A stretch of DNA of 64,000 bases. Source: Corydoras sp. C115. Lineage: Eukaryota > Chordata > Actinopteri > Siluriformes > Callichthyidae. The position numbers and the translations under genes were made by a program. The notes below the pieces were generated by a model that worked only from the letters and a program-made list of their open reading frames with translations, searched no databases and was not told the origin of the DNA. The stretch spans positions 124,001 to 188,000 of the forward strand of contig JAFMOC010000263.1 in assembly GCA_019802505.1 (NCBI GenBank), given 5' to 3'. This document shows, in pieces, positions 1 to 18,949 of the stretch; the stretch's first letter is position 1, and each line of letters begins with the position of its first letter.

Positions 1-39
1 AGTGGAACACCATGGGCAGCGATACAAACACAGCCACAC

Positions 40-175
40 ACACATATTCACACCTTGGGGCAAGTGTCCTCAATTCACCCGATGGAAAGTTTTTGAGCCA
101 TGAGAGGAAACACCATTGAACATGGGGAGAACTTGCAAACACCACACTGAAAAACCTCCAGCTGAGAATGCAGGG
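40..175 (-). mobile_element. Decayed SINE relic
   Basis: A worn copy of the central part of the tRNA-derived SINE seen elsewhere in this window, in reverse orientation. It keeps a cacacattcacacc-like stretch, a weak match to the gggcaattt segment, and the ggggagaac-ttgcaaac-ccacac segment. No target duplication or tRNA head can be seen. It is much more diverged than the copies at 4776 or 58096, so it is probably old. Confidence 0.4.
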
Positions 176-747
176 GTGAGAAAGCAGCCCAACGAGTCCT
201 CTCACCTTAGAAATGAAATATTCATAAACTGCATTCTATAATTTTTTTTAAATTTAAATAAAAACTCAGTATTCACTTCAGGATCATTGCCAAGTGAGAA
301 TGATGCTGGTCTTAAACTTTGCTTTTGGGATCTGGAGACGTTTGGTGGTGAGACATCTCTGCGGTGTCCTGTCTCCCAGGTGAGGACAGGACCAGTCAGG
401 ACAGAGCATGTGATGAAGCATCAGCGGATCAGTGGGGAATCAGGGAACCCAGAGGCCCCGCAGCACTCAGAGAACCCTGATTGATTGGAGCCTCATCTTC
501 CTAACGGTCTGGCAGCCTGCCACCAGTCTGTGGTGTGAAAGTGAGAGAGAGAGAGATGGGAGAAGAAAAGTGGGCAAGAGAAAGCTTGATATTTACCTCT
601 ATATACACCTTTTATAGATTTGTTGAACACTTTTCCTCTAGATGTCTGTTTTAAGGTCTTTAAAGAGAAGAAAAAACAAAATAAGCTTTAAAACAATGAC
701 CCACTGGATGGTTTAGTCCAATCACGGAGCGTTTTAACAACCAGTAA

Positions 748-1220
748 TGCTACATTTACATTTAGTCATTAGCAGACGCTTTTATCCAAAGCGACTTACA
801 AATGAGAACATCACAAGTCAGTAGTTATGAAGAAAACCATCTATACTGTAAAATCATCAAACCTGATTGTTATTTGATGCTGCTTTTTTTAAAAAAATTA
901 TTATTATTTTTACAACAGGTATTTGTTAAAAAGATGCGTCTTCAGTAGTTTCTTAAAACTGCCGATTGATTCTGCCTAACGGACAGAGTTGGGAAGATGG
1001 TTCCACCATGTTGCAGTGGTGAACGCCACGGAGTGAGAATCAGCTCCTCGGTGAGGTGGATTCACCAGGCGGCAATCATCACCGGAGCAAAGTGAACGAG
1101 TCGGAGTGTATTTTGAAAAGATAGAGTGAAGGTAAGAGGGGGAAGATCCAGAAATGGTTCTATAGGCCAGAGTCAGTGACTTGTACTGAATGCAGCTACA
1201 GGGAGCCAATAAGGAGAAAT
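748..1220. mobile_element. Old interspersed repeat, possibly a LINE 3' fragment
   Basis: It opens with the common fish repeat phrase cgcttttatccaaagcgac (779-797). Read on the minus strand, 976-1209 gives a 77-residue open stretch with the pattern PSYLHSIF.KYTPTRSL and a terminal WWNHLP. This resembles the C-terminal end of non-LTR retrotransposon ORF2 proteins (PSYL..L..Y.P.R.LRS ... WNSLP). The fragment is non-functional. The LINE reading is an inference from the motif pattern; a composite of two repeat families is possible. Confidence 0.45.
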
Positions 1221-2275
1221 GAAAGACTGATAAGATGATTGCTCATTTTGCTTGATACTACTTCTGAAATCCAAATAAAATATCATCAGCATGTTATTCC
1301 CTTTTTTTTTAAACAATATCTGATTAACATGTATAAGTAGTGCTGATAAAAAAAACAAAAAAAAAAACGGCCTTTAAAGGGCGCACAGTTTAGTTCACCG
1401 AGTTGTTGGGTGACTGTTGGTTTCTTTCTTTGTGCCTAAAGAAGCCTAAACAAAAAGGACGTTTGGATTGTGTGAGCTGAACGGCTCTTTGCACGTAAAG
1501 ATCGTTACTGAGAGCGCAGTCTGCCAACTGGTCTTTTCTTCTTACAGGCACTGAGGCGAACGGGCCTTTTTTCTCCCCGACTCGTCATCCCCCTGCTCCT
1601 CTCAGTCGCCTGACCTCCGCTGAGGACAGTTCGCTGCTCTTTTGTGTCTCTCAGAAGCCACCTGAGGACATCAGTCAGACCCAGTAATTAAGACGTAATC
1701 ACCTTTAAGCAAACTAAGCTGCTGTTAGGTTCTTCCTGGAGTCTGTCGTGGGCCAGGAAATCTCAAACTCTCGTGGTACCTTAAATTACGTCCTGGCTTC
1801 GTTTAATATTAATATATTTGTGCTGAAAGCGAGGAAATACTTTTTTGAGAACGTCATGGATCAGCAGCGCTTAAGACACGAAACCAAAATACATCAGCGT
1901 CTTTGTTTACAAAGTATAAAAAAGACTGAATGTATATAGTCCTGTTTTAATAATTAAAACAAAATGAAGTGCAACAATTAAACATTAAAAAAATCTTTTC
2001 TTTCCGTTTGTCTTTTGGATTTTTAAGTAAATTAGAGTTCTGTTTCTATTGTAGTGTTCGAAACTGCTTTTATTGTAATCTTGACTTTTTGTCTGGTCCA
2101 ATTAATTAATATATATATACACTATATATAAGTATTAAAACAGACATCTTAAACATTGAGTTCAGGTGAGTTGGGTGTGGAAGAACTTGAACAGCGATCG
2201 TGAGTCTGTTCCTCCATGGTCACCTCTCACAAATACTGTTCTGGTTCAATGGGCAGAGATCCTGCCCCCCCCCCC

Positions 2276-2313
<38 letters not shown>

Positions 2314-2703
2314 CCAAAACATTGTAGAAAGCCTTCTTTAAAGAATTATTAAAGCTTCTGCTTATGTTATGTGCAGGTGACCCAATATATTTATTTGCAT
2401 AATAAAAAAAAACTCTAAAATTATCATGATTTATATATTTCCTACATGATGGAGCATGTCTCTTCTACATATCACCCCGCTCTTCACACTGAGCCACAAG
2501 AGCATTACTCCTGATTTCTTTGATGTTGATGTTGGTTTCCTAAAAATGTTGTGGAAATGTACATACAATTCAGTTTCCTCCTAAATTAACAAAAAAAACC
2601 CTGATATTTTGTGATACATTGATTGATAAAGGTAGACATCCAGAGCCGACTGAAAAAATATATACTGTATATTTAGTTCATCAATGTTCATAACATTCAC
2701 AGT
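1221..2703. other. Intergenic DNA left of the homeobox gene
   Basis: AT-rich sequence with no supportable gene. It holds a C run followed by a CA repeat at 2265-2311. The part near 2704 is probably just beyond the 3' end of the homeobox gene. Open frames at 1173-1358 and 1748-1939 have no recognisable protein content. Confidence 0.6.
2265..2311. repeat. C-run plus (CA)n microsatellite
   Basis: About eleven C residues are followed by an uninterrupted AC repeat to 2311. Confidence 0.9.
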
Positions 2704-2709
2704 TTTATT
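2704..2709 (-). terminator. Candidate poly(A) signal for the homeobox gene
   Basis: AATAAA on the minus strand, about 90 bases past the stop codon at 2799. It is a position-based candidate only; a short 3' UTR is implied. Confidence 0.4.
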
Positions 2710-2798
2710 TCTTCAGTAAGGGCTGCGTTGGAACTGTCACTTGAATTCCTTTATATTTCTTGCCCTTACACAGGCCATTAAACAAAGGCTCGGTCCCG

Positions 2799-4945
2799 TC
2801 ACATGGGTTGCCAGGTTTTGTCCATGGAGTGAATGTGTTCCTTGGCTTTCATCCTCAAGGCGGCGATGCTGAAGCTACGCTGGTCCACTTCCTCCAGTGG
2901 GAATTTCTCTGTGAAGACCGATGGGCACTGATAGGGTGGCGGGGGCATCGGCTGGACACCCTGACCCATGGCTTGAGAAGGGTTCAGGAAGCCGTGGCTC
3001 TGATATCCGGCCTGCAGGCCCTGCACAGGCCCCATAAAGTCTGGAATACTGTGCACCGGTGTGGCGCTGGCGAGGGGTGACGTTAGCCAGGGGTCCAGAG
3101 GCAGCGAGTTACCTACGGGGCTCAGGCCGGTGTGCATGGAGGGTCGGCTGAAGGACAGCATGGGTGAGTCGTGGAGCTTCACCGCGTTGCCGTCCAGCTT
3201 TTCCTGACGCCTCCATTTGGCACGCCGGTTCTGGAACCATACCTGGATTGAAAATAGTACTTCAAGTTAAGTGCAGGTTTATGGCTAATAAGTGTAAACA
3301 AAAATAAACCAAACCCTATTTCCATTTGGTACCTTTTCACCAAAATACTTCATATCATTTATCTCAATTACATATACAAGTTTACATATATTGATACGGT
3401 TTACATTCATTATACATAGTTTCTGCTACATTTAACATTTGATATATATATATTGTATCTATTAACGCCCACCTGTACTCGGACCTCGGGAAGGTTGACC
3501 TTTAAAGCGAGTTCCTCTCGGCTGTACACGTCGGGGTAGTGAGACTTCTCGAAAGCCCTCTCCAGCTCATGAAGTTGGTACGTGGTGAAGGTGGTGCGGT
3601 TTCGCCTGTGTTTCTTCTTCGGCTGCTCCTCGTCCACCTCTCCTGGTGATTTCCCATCGCTCTCGGCTGATTTCCAAATGTCTTCCTGCTCGGCCTCAAA
3701 CTTGTCGGAGAAAGTTTCGGCCTCTGCTCGGCAGGCGACAGATACGGCATCATTGTAAGAGGAAACACTATCGTAAGTTTGATTCCTCATAAAACTGTAC
3801 AAAGATGCTGCACATCACAAACCAAAGGTAAAAAACAAGAAAACTCACTTTCCAACTTCTCTACGTCTGCATCTCGCTAAATTTGCTCTTATTGTCTTAG
3901 TTTGTTATAAAGCCTTACATTACATTACGCATCCTGCAAATGTAAACAACTTATTAAAGAAAGTGATCCAATGGGGTACAGTCAAGCAAATTACAGTCGA
4001 CTACAACACTGCTGCTCTTAACTAACAAATGCAGAATTTTACTGATGGAAATGTCGGAGCTGCGTGAATGTCTGAGCCCTCTGTGCTACGTGTCCACATG
4101 AGCCAATATTCCTGCAGAAGTATTTCAACACCGTTGGGAAACAGTGATCGATCGGCTGAGCTCCTGTTATGGCCAAAAACTTTGCTTCAAATAGCAGAAG
4201 ACATTACTGAATATAGTATAAATGCATTCTGAAGGGAAAAGAAAAGGGACCCTTTCATTAAGCCCACTTGGTCTTTTGAGTCTGTGCTCATTAAGAGACT
4301 ATGGCAGACAATGCATTAACACAATGGAGAGGTCAGGGCCAGTTCAGGGATCACCACGCTGCCTGTCAGGAGCAAGACTCCTCAATAAAACTGCTCAGAC
4401 TTACTGGCAACTTAAGGTGACCCTGACCTGAGCCCTGTTTCCTAACATCATCGTAAAACACAACTTAACCGTTTGAGAGTGTTCGATGTAATGCTCACTC
4501 TACCAAAAGAGAAGAAAATTTCTATCCTGATGGAAGTATACGTTCATAAAATACCATAATGCTTGAAGGTGTCGACATTGCATAACATTCGCAGTGTATA
4601 TGATAAGTGAAGCAAGATATCTGAGTTGGCATTATGGTGACCTGCATGTGAATATGAATTATTATGTGGGTAACAAGATTGACTGCTAGTCAGAATTCTT
4701 AAATATTATAATTACATTCTTTTTTATTAGTTTATTAGTAAAGTTTTGTATTTAAGAAAATAAAGTGGGCTAATGGGTGGCACGGTGGCTTAGTGGTTAG
4801 CACGTTCGCCTCTCTGCCCTAGGGATTCCAGGTTCGAATCGCCATCTGGTTGGAGTTTCCATGTTCTCCCCGTGTCCACGTGGGTTTCCTCCCACAGTCC
4901 AAAAACATGGATCAAGTCAATTGAACTCACCAAATTGCCTCATAT

Positions 4946-4985
<40 letters not shown>

Positions 4986-5651
4986 TGAGTGCCAAGCGAT
5001 GGATTGGCGCCCTGTCCTGGGTGTATCTGCCCAGTGCCCGAAACGTTCTCCCCTGTATGGGCATGGGGAACCCCACCGCGACCCCACTAGAGGATAAAGC
5101 GGAAGATAATGAATGAATGAATGAAAGTGGGCTAATGTATTTTGATTTGTTTTCTTTAATTATACATTTATAAAACCTTGGCTGTCACCTTTACTTTATG
5201 TAAATAATTATTTACAATAATTAAAAGATGTGAAAAGAAGCCATTTTTTAAGAACAACCTTTGAAGAAAGTTTAAGAAATTTCCATTAGGTTCATTCAAC
5301 GTTACAACAAGTTATATTTTTACAAAAAAAATAAAATAATAAAAATCGAGAGCCATAAAACTTACCATGAAAAGTGAGCGGTTCTGAGTTTTCCCTTAAA
5401 GCTGCTGTGCTATAGCTTTGCACCATGTCCTCTCGCTTTTCTGACTCCCCAGGACTTTCTTCTTCATCTGGTACAGCATGCACTCCATGAGTGAGTAAGG
5501 GCACTTGGTCCTTCGTAAAGCCCAGGATGACATCGATGCTGTGGATGTGGGTGTTGACAGATGCCACCGCTCCTTTCACCATCTCGTGGAAATTGCCTGG
5601 TGAGGGGCAGCTGTCATCCACCATCTTCACAGTATCTAGTGACAAATGCAT
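2799..5651 (-). CDS. rx1: Retinal homeobox protein (Rx1/Rax2 type)
   Basis: A paired-class homeodomain transcription factor of eye field, retina and photoreceptors, acting in the nucleus on TAAT-type sites. Three exons join in frame: 5651-5366, 3723-3473 and 3242-2799 (981 nt, 326 aa). Visible parts in order: the N-terminus MHLSLDT, which resembles fish Rx1; an octapeptide HSIDVILG at residues 37-44; a [15 protein letters not shown] homeodomain at about 135-194 with Q50 in VWFQNRR; a PLDPWLTSP block; and a C-terminal OAR motif ([12 protein letters not shown]) from residue 304. The second intron splits helix 3 at RVQ/VWF, as usual for Rx genes. The 1.6 kb first intron contains the SINE at 4776. 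The exon 2 start is chosen by frame (phase 1) and the CAG at 3724-3726. The neighbour matk implies RAX2 orthology, although human RAX2 lacks the octapeptide. The Rx family is certain; paralogue naming is less so. Confidence 0.93.
4776..5123 (+). mobile_element. tRNA-derived SINE, full length, perfect 14-bp target duplication
   Basis: The tRNA-like head (ggcacggtggcttagtgg, with the B-box-like ggttcgaatc) is followed by a conserved central block (tttcctcccacagtccaaaa) of V-SINE appearance. The tail is gataatgaatgaatga. The flanks carry the same aaagtgggctaatg at 4762-4775 and 5124-5137, a perfect target-site duplication, so this copy is young. Its internal TG run has grown to a microsatellite at 4949-4983. 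It lies in intron 1 of the homeobox gene, antisense to it. Confidence 0.93.
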
Positions 5652-6625
5652 CCGAATGCTGGCAGAATGCTTTCCAATGGAAAAAAAACAAACAACAACA
5701 ACCAGCCTGGTGGAAGTTTCTCCTCCTACTTTTGACCTAACAAACACAGAAGACCAGAGAACAACAACTTCAACATAATGCTTTTAAGAAGTAAAATATT
5801 ACCTTAAGCCTGATTAAATTGTGCCAATTTGCAAATCATCCTGATGTTAAAATCAGTGTAGAAAAATATCTTCATTAAAAAAAAAACTTGCAACATTAAA
5901 CACTATTTAAATGTCTTTATAGCTCTCATACTCTTCAAAATATAAAAATAAGAATAATAAAAATATTGTGCAAAAAGCCTCAAATACAAATTTCATTTGT
6001 AAACCTGTAAAACACCTAAAGATTATTTCATTTATGTATTTTTATTATTAATTTAATATAATACAATAATGGCCTTCTTAAAATTCAATATGACTATTAA
6101 TTTTTTGTATAGTAATATGTTCGTTTCGGTCGGTATAACACGGTGTACTTGAGAACGCGTCATTAATGCCAACGTCCCAAATTACTAAACTAATTTACTA
6201 TTCACTAAATCTAACGTTCCCTTGGTAAGTAACTGTAGGGTACAATTCTAGCACACTTTTAATTGCGATTCGGAACAAAAACTAAGTTACCTGAAGCCAG
6301 CGGGTTCCGACGGTTCAGGCGAACACCGATCAGAAATGTTATCTTAAAAACTTCAAAAATTAAAAATCATTAGATAAAAGTATAAGACCGCAGATTATAC
6401 AGATCAGTTTGTGCTTTTAAGCAAAAACCGTAAAACTGTTAAAAAAAATCCCAAAAGTTGTTCACCAACGAAAAATCTAATTGTTGCTAAATATACAGCG
6501 TATAACATAAAAAAAGTATATAATTTGTTTCTCTTGCGTTAACCACTAAACCTAACTAAGAACCAAAGTCATCTCTGACTAAACAACTGCTTTCGATTGA
6601 TGTTAAGAACGCTTTCACGACCGCT

Positions 6626-6710
6626 ATTTACTGACCAATAGGCTTAAAGTGAATTTTCAGAGCCCTGGACAGTGACCAATAGAAACGCTCCCATTTAATT
6701 AAGGGCGTTA
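6626..6710 (-). promoter_or_regulatory. Candidate rx upstream element with paired reverse CCAAT boxes
   Basis: The phrase tgaccaatag occurs twice, with CCAAT cores at 6635-6639 and 6676-6680, 41 bases apart. It is followed by TTAATTAA, a homeodomain-type site, at 6695-6702. For the minus-strand homeobox gene these are reverse CCAAT boxes about 1 kb upstream of the ATG. Reverse CCAAT elements have been described near Rx genes, but the assignment here is inference. Confidence 0.35.
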
Positions 6711-8319
6711 CAGAATACATATTCCATCTTTATGTTTTCTTGAAGCTGACGGACCTCATTCTCATGTTTAATCAGGATTTACAACAACAATTCTACTTTT
6801 AAAACTTCCCCAAAAATATAATGATTTTTAACTAATGTCCTAAAACGTGTCAATAGGAAACCGATGCTGACTTTAAAATAAGATTTGTTACTTACCATGG
6901 GAGTATTATTTATTTTACAAATACTGTCCATAACTACAAAATAATCTAAAGCTATTAAATAATATAATATTATTAACCTATATAATATTTCTATAGGGAT
7001 CTGGGGGGAAAAAAAGTCTGGAACTAATGAGCTGTCAGACAACAAACCTGCTGTGAATGAAAGTGAATATTAAAAAAAAGGGATAGAGTTTAAAAACGAT
7101 TTGAGGAAAAAAAAAAAGACCTGGGTGATGTAACAGGATTGTCATTAAAATAAGAAATACCGGCATTTGGAATTGACAGTGCACTGCTTTTGCAGCATGG
7201 AATCAGTTCACACACATTTTCGAGTAGCATGTGGTGTATCAAACAGTCAAAAGTATTTAGACAGCCATCACACATTTAAGAGCTTAGATCTGATTTGACG
7301 TCTATCATATGAGGACCAGTGTTCAACTTTAAACAGGAACTTTAAAGGGAGTTTGTGCAGCCCTTGTGAACAGGCAACGATTTGAACCCTGTCTCTAATG
7401 AGGATAAAGAAGATTTCCTGTGACCTCAGAGAAACCTAAAGATAAGTTGAAGAAGCCCGGCTCCCTCTTATTAGGTCACTTAACATGAAAAATGGACTTA
7501 ATTCAAAGGATGGTTCCCTTTGTACAAATAAATCAGAACCAAAATGCAGCGTGTGTATGCTTTTGTTAGGTACATTTAGCTAATTTAACAAGCTCGGAAA
7601 AGTTACAGCATCCCAAATAACCAACATCCAATTAGGATTAGATGTCGGGACTAATTGTACCACTTTAAGATTTTGAATTTGAGATTTTAAACAATAATGG
7701 TTTAAATTTAACAGCATTATTTAATGGTAGTTGTTGTAATTAACTTTCTTAAAAACCATAGTAAATTAGTATAATAAACAATACAACCAAATGGGTTAAA
7801 GGTCTGCAAATAATTAAACGAAACAGAATTAACTTTGTAGTTACAGCACTTTAGACAGTAATTAAGACTCTTCTTCTTCATCATCAGGGTTCTGATGCAG
7901 GCCGCTTTAAACTTGAGACAGGATTATTTCTGTAAGTTACAAATTACAAAGTGCTGCTACAGTGCATGTAAGAACGTCTTTGTTGTTGTATTAAATTATA
8001 AATTTGTTTAAGTAAACTTTTAAACTTGGGTCTGTGACAGTAGGACATCCATCTTCTACCCAACTGTAGACTGTCTGCTAAGGATTATTTCTCTATCTTG
8101 GCTCGGAGTCATACCTTGTAAAGACCATTGAATACCTAGAAAGCTCTACAGTTTATCCAGAATTCAGAGGTTCACGTGTAAGGTGTACTGGAGCATGTCA
8201 CGTGGAGAAGGTTATGGTCAGAGTTCAGTAAGCAAGTTTTAAATGATCTTATTAATTAGATTACATTTATTTTATCCATTTAAATGATTAAACTGTTGTA
8301 CTTCAGCTGCTTATTTATT

Positions 8320-8580
8320 TTTTTTAAGGATTAGTGCTCCCTGAAAATCTGTGGCCAGATCCACTTCACACGTTAGAAATGAGTCAAAAGGATTGTGGCA
8401 ATTACTCCATCATGTTGATATATTCTCTCAAAGTTCTTTGCTTGTTTTCTCATTATGTTAATTGAGTTGAAATTAGCTAAGGTGCGGTGCAGTTATCAAG
8501 CAGCTTAGTTTTATCAGATGACAGAGTAATTCCTTCTGATCCTATTAGTGACAAAGCAGCTAACGGTTAGAGGTCCAGTG
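8320..8580 (-). promoter_or_regulatory. Candidate distal rx enhancer
   Basis: An apparently single-copy, less AT-rich island about 2.7 kb upstream of the rx start codon. It contains GGATTA (Otx-type) at 8328-8333, a Sox-like ATTGTG near 8391, aattagcta near 8470 and a TGACAG (Meis-type) site near 8519. Otx2 and Sox2 acting through a conserved element roughly 2 kb upstream of Rax is established in frog; equivalence is not shown here. Confidence 0.25.
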
Positions 8581-8594
8581 TCAGAGCAGTAAAT

Positions 8595-8611
8595 GGGGGG
8601 GGGGGGGGGGG
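8595..8611. repeat. Poly-G run of 17
   Basis: Uninterrupted G homopolymer; possible quadruplex former and likely length-variable. Confidence 0.85.
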
Positions 8612-11600
8612 TTAAAAAAGTTTTAAAATGGCGTCTCATAGTGTTTTCTTAATCAGTTTTTAAAAATAATATTCCTACAGTTTCTGCCTACAAATGTAAA
8701 TTAAATAAATATTGCTCAATTATTAATGTTATTTTAAATTTAATTTTCGTTTGTTTTAAACTTTAAATTCGTATCAGACAAAAAAATGCAAAATATGTAA
8801 ACATTACATAAACACTGTTAGATATACATTTCAACAGCAAAAATTCATTTACACTACAGGAATGATTTAATGTAGCCATAGTTGGGCCTCAGATTGCCAC
8901 CTCGTGGTCCGTGGTGGTAGTGCGGCTACAGAAAAAAAAATTTTTGTTTGCTAATTCGTAACGCTAGTTGTTTCTAACCCACATCAAATTTTGGTTATAC
9001 ATAAATCCCTACAGCTTACTTTTGGTTCTTTAATTTTAGTCATGCTTATTCTTTCTTATTAATTTCACGAGGTGTTGGTCTGAAATTGGTCAACAAAAAA
9101 AAGTTCAAAAATAAATGTGAACGCTTGATTTTAGAGTTTGCACAAGTCCTGTATCTTAAAAGGTACTCTCTGCTTTCTTGCTTTACCTGACATCACCCCA
9201 CACACACTTTATTTTGCACTAGGCCTGCGAGTGTAAGCCACAGATAAGCACATAAGACTCTTCCGTCATGTTATTAAGGCCAAGAATTAAGCTCATTATC
9301 CAAATACCTAATCAGAGGACTGACTTTTATGAACACATGTACTTTTCTGCTCGGGGTATTGGGTTAAAGTGTTAAATAAATAGTGATAATCGACAATCAG
9401 TGCTACAAGGGATTGGTCACACTTTAATTAGTTTTAGCTAAGCTCATAAATATCCAACCAGCCAGATTTATCGAACAAGTGGAAAACTGCTTAACAGACC
9501 AGATCTCAGGTGCACATCAAAAAATATATACAGCACTCAATGGAAGCTTTAGTTGAAGTGATGGTAAAATTGTGTGCTGTCTTGTTTTAACTTTGTTGAC
9601 CTTAGAAGCGTGCAGGTCACAAAGGAGATAAGAAACCTGGAGAGCACATAAGCTTAAACCTTCTTCCTCAACACCTCATCCGATTCCCTTAAGGACATTA
9701 CAAGAAAAGCATTTCTCTGAAAACACTGACATACTTTGGCAAGTGAAGAGCTGATAAGTGGACTCACCTGTCAGTCAAATGTAATTCCTCCCACAACAGG
9801 CCTGATCTGAAAAAGTAAAAGAGTAAAAATTAGATGCCATATGTGCAGATGATACCAAAAAACCTAGTATAGAAATAAAAATGTTTTATAAACCCCCTGC
9901 TGTTTCCATGATTAAATTTCAGTAGCTCAACTGTTGCAGCAAAAGCAGAACGATTTATGTTTTGTTGCAATTACAAGGTTCTTCGAAAACATATGAACAG
10001 CTGCAGTTAACCTCATAATAATTTAACGTACGTCCATCAGTATTCAGAGGTTCACACATTTAAAACTACATCACAACTTTTTAGATGTTTTTTGAAACCA
10101 TCTCTTTTATTTTTTATAAAAGACTATATTTAAAAAATAATTATCAGTGAATGCATATTTTAACTAAGTCTCAGAGACATACATATAAATATATTTGAAT
10201 AAATGTGAGGTTGTGTCAAAGACACACTGCAAACATCTCAAGGTGTCATCCCACACCGAGTTTTCTCCCTTTAGTTCTTAGTTCAGTTGGTGGCACAAAG
10301 AAACGTGCAGGGAGTTGCAAACATAACACTACCGAATTCTTTACATGCACAACACTAATGTCACACACTTGGGGTGATGACATTTTAAAAGTAATGTTAT
10401 AAGAGCTGTGACAGCAGACCTGTCATTATCTTCTCCAATCACCTGATTGTCTTTTTTTTTTTTTTATTCGTCCACAAAACATATAGAAGAGACAAAAACC
10501 TTTATCATCCAAAGCCATTTCTGGTTTCCTGAGACGTAATCCATAAACACACTTCTTTATCGCTCAGAATTTCTTTTTACTGTGCCTGTTGAGGGATTAC
10601 AGTCCTGTCAAGGAAGATTATCAGAGCCTGAATCAAAGAAGAATAATAAAAAAAAGATCCTTATTTTAATCTCACATTCGTGTAAAACAAGGTCCGCCCC
10701 GCATCTATACACACACAGACACGTATATGTAACTACACAGCTTACAGTGTGACAACAGACAGTTGGTGTAAAGACGAGTGAAACAAAATAGCTCTGTGAT
10801 CATGTTATGTTTGTGAATTCACTTTAAAGGAGTAAATATTATGTTAAAATAAAACACGGTATAAATACAGTTATCTTGCTTATATGGGCAAATTACGTAA
10901 ACACATCAGCCTGTATGGGATAATAAGAATCAGACATCTTATTTGTCAGGACATATCCATAACAATATTATGGTTTTCAGTCATGACGGCACAGAAAATC
11001 CTGATAACAATTTTAATTTGGTCTAGATGAGGCCCACATCACCATTTTTATCTGACTCAATCGTTGCATGGGATGGCGGCACTTTAGCAGACCGCTCTCA
11101 TTTGGTCATTGCACTACTCTGTGGAAAGGCACTACAAATCCAGACCCACGGGTCGAGCTATGCTGCGGTGTGCTATGAAAAAACACAACCGTGATTCAGC
11201 CTGTGGCAAAAAAGGTTATTTTAGGAAGGGCGTTAAATCTCTGTATCCCAAAATCTTTGTGAGATTAATAAAACATTATCTGCTTTGACCAACAATACAA
11301 ACATGTATAAAAAAAACACAAATTAAACAGACACAACATCTTTTAAAGTAAGGAGCACAGTACACCAGCTCTGCTACATAGCATGTGGGTGCAAGAGGGA
11401 TTAAAGTGTACTTGTGATTAATACCATGCCCCGCCCCTTAAGAAGACGGACAGTTTTCAAATCTGCAAATATGTTTTTACTTTTAGACATGTTCTCTTAT
11501 TTATTATTAGGGAAAGTGAATGCATCATCTTTACACATGTAACAAAGCTCTGGCTCATGCAGAGGAAGGAAAGGCTGATAACAAAAACAAAATGTAATGC

Positions 11601-12038
11601 AGGATTTGACATCACAGGACCAAAAAAGTTAAAAAAAATAAAATAAAAAAAACCAAATATATATATATAATATAAATAATTATCTTAATGGAATAAATTT
11701 TCAGTCCAGGTTCTTTTTGAGAATCTAGTGCGTACTGAGTTCTGACCCAGTTCTGATGAGTCAGATAATCTGCTGTTGATTGGCCTTGGTTAAAGGACAT
11801 ACATTCTTAGAGCAGATGTTCTGGGGGAAAAGCGGATAGTGCTGAACAATCTTATGTCATTCTAGATAAAGAAAAAGCTTTGCATGGATCAACCAGCGAA
11901 AGTAATTGCACACTTATGAAGAATAAAACTCAAGATGTCATCCACAGCTCAGCTTTTTGCAAGACAATTACAATTATGAAGCAGAAATATCCATGTGATT
12001 TTCGTCTTTAATCCCACAAATGGTCTCTGTTTTTGGCT

Positions 12039-12103
12039 TACCATCTTCCTTCTGTTTTCTTATGGCTTACCATCTTCCTTCTGTCTTACCATCTTCCTTC
12101 TGT
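12039..12103. repeat. Short tandem repeat, about three units
   Basis: The phrase taccatcttccttctgt occurs three times, starting near 12039, 12068 and 12086, with uneven spacing. Confidence 0.7.
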
Positions 12104-12431
12104 TTACACTAAAAGGAGCCAGAGTGATTTTTATTTAGATGAAAACGTCACTCTGAGTGCACACCGTTCTCTACAACAGAGGGATTTGTTCTGCATTTTC
12201 ACAGTCCATAATAGAATTTCACTTTTTCCCGTTTCCCGTTGATGTTAAATTCTCATGCTCAATCCAAGTAGTGTTGTAGGGGGTGTTAAATCTAATTCCA
12301 GCACTCAAGAAGTGAATGATGTCATCGTGATGTCATTCTAAATAAATTAAAACAAGTCTACAGACTGCATTTCCTGTCAATGGATCCTCTGCAGAAACAC
12401 AGAAAAGTGTCATTGTTTGGTTGAGCTGGTG

Positions 12432-18829
<6,398 letters not shown>

Positions 18830-18949
18830 GGCTGAAGCAAACCTGTGTCAGAGAGCAAACAGCAGCATAAACAGTTGCTGCTGTAAGAAAAACAGTAGCT
18901 GTGACAATCAATAATATTAAAAAAATATATATTTATTAATAGATCTACA

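Larger units (their letters stand above)
5652..12431. other. 6.8 kb intergenic region between rx and matk
   Basis: Upstream flank of the homeobox gene and downstream flank of matk. It is mostly AT-rich with no coding signal: the open frames at 6779-7045, 7090-7275, 10205-10402 and 11612-11800 are short and unrecognisable. A G run lies at 8595-8611. Less AT-rich, apparently single-copy islands lie at about 6600-6720, 7310-7500, 8320-8580 and 9170-9330 and are candidate regulatory DNA. A threefold taccatcttccttctgt repeat sits at 12039-12103. AATAAA on the minus strand at 12130-12135 could be the matk poly(A) signal. Confidence 0.6.

Noticed and set aside
976..1209. Intact gene with reverse-transcriptase-like end
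   Set aside because: Only a short C-terminal-like fragment inside an interspersed repeat; no upstream catalytic region.
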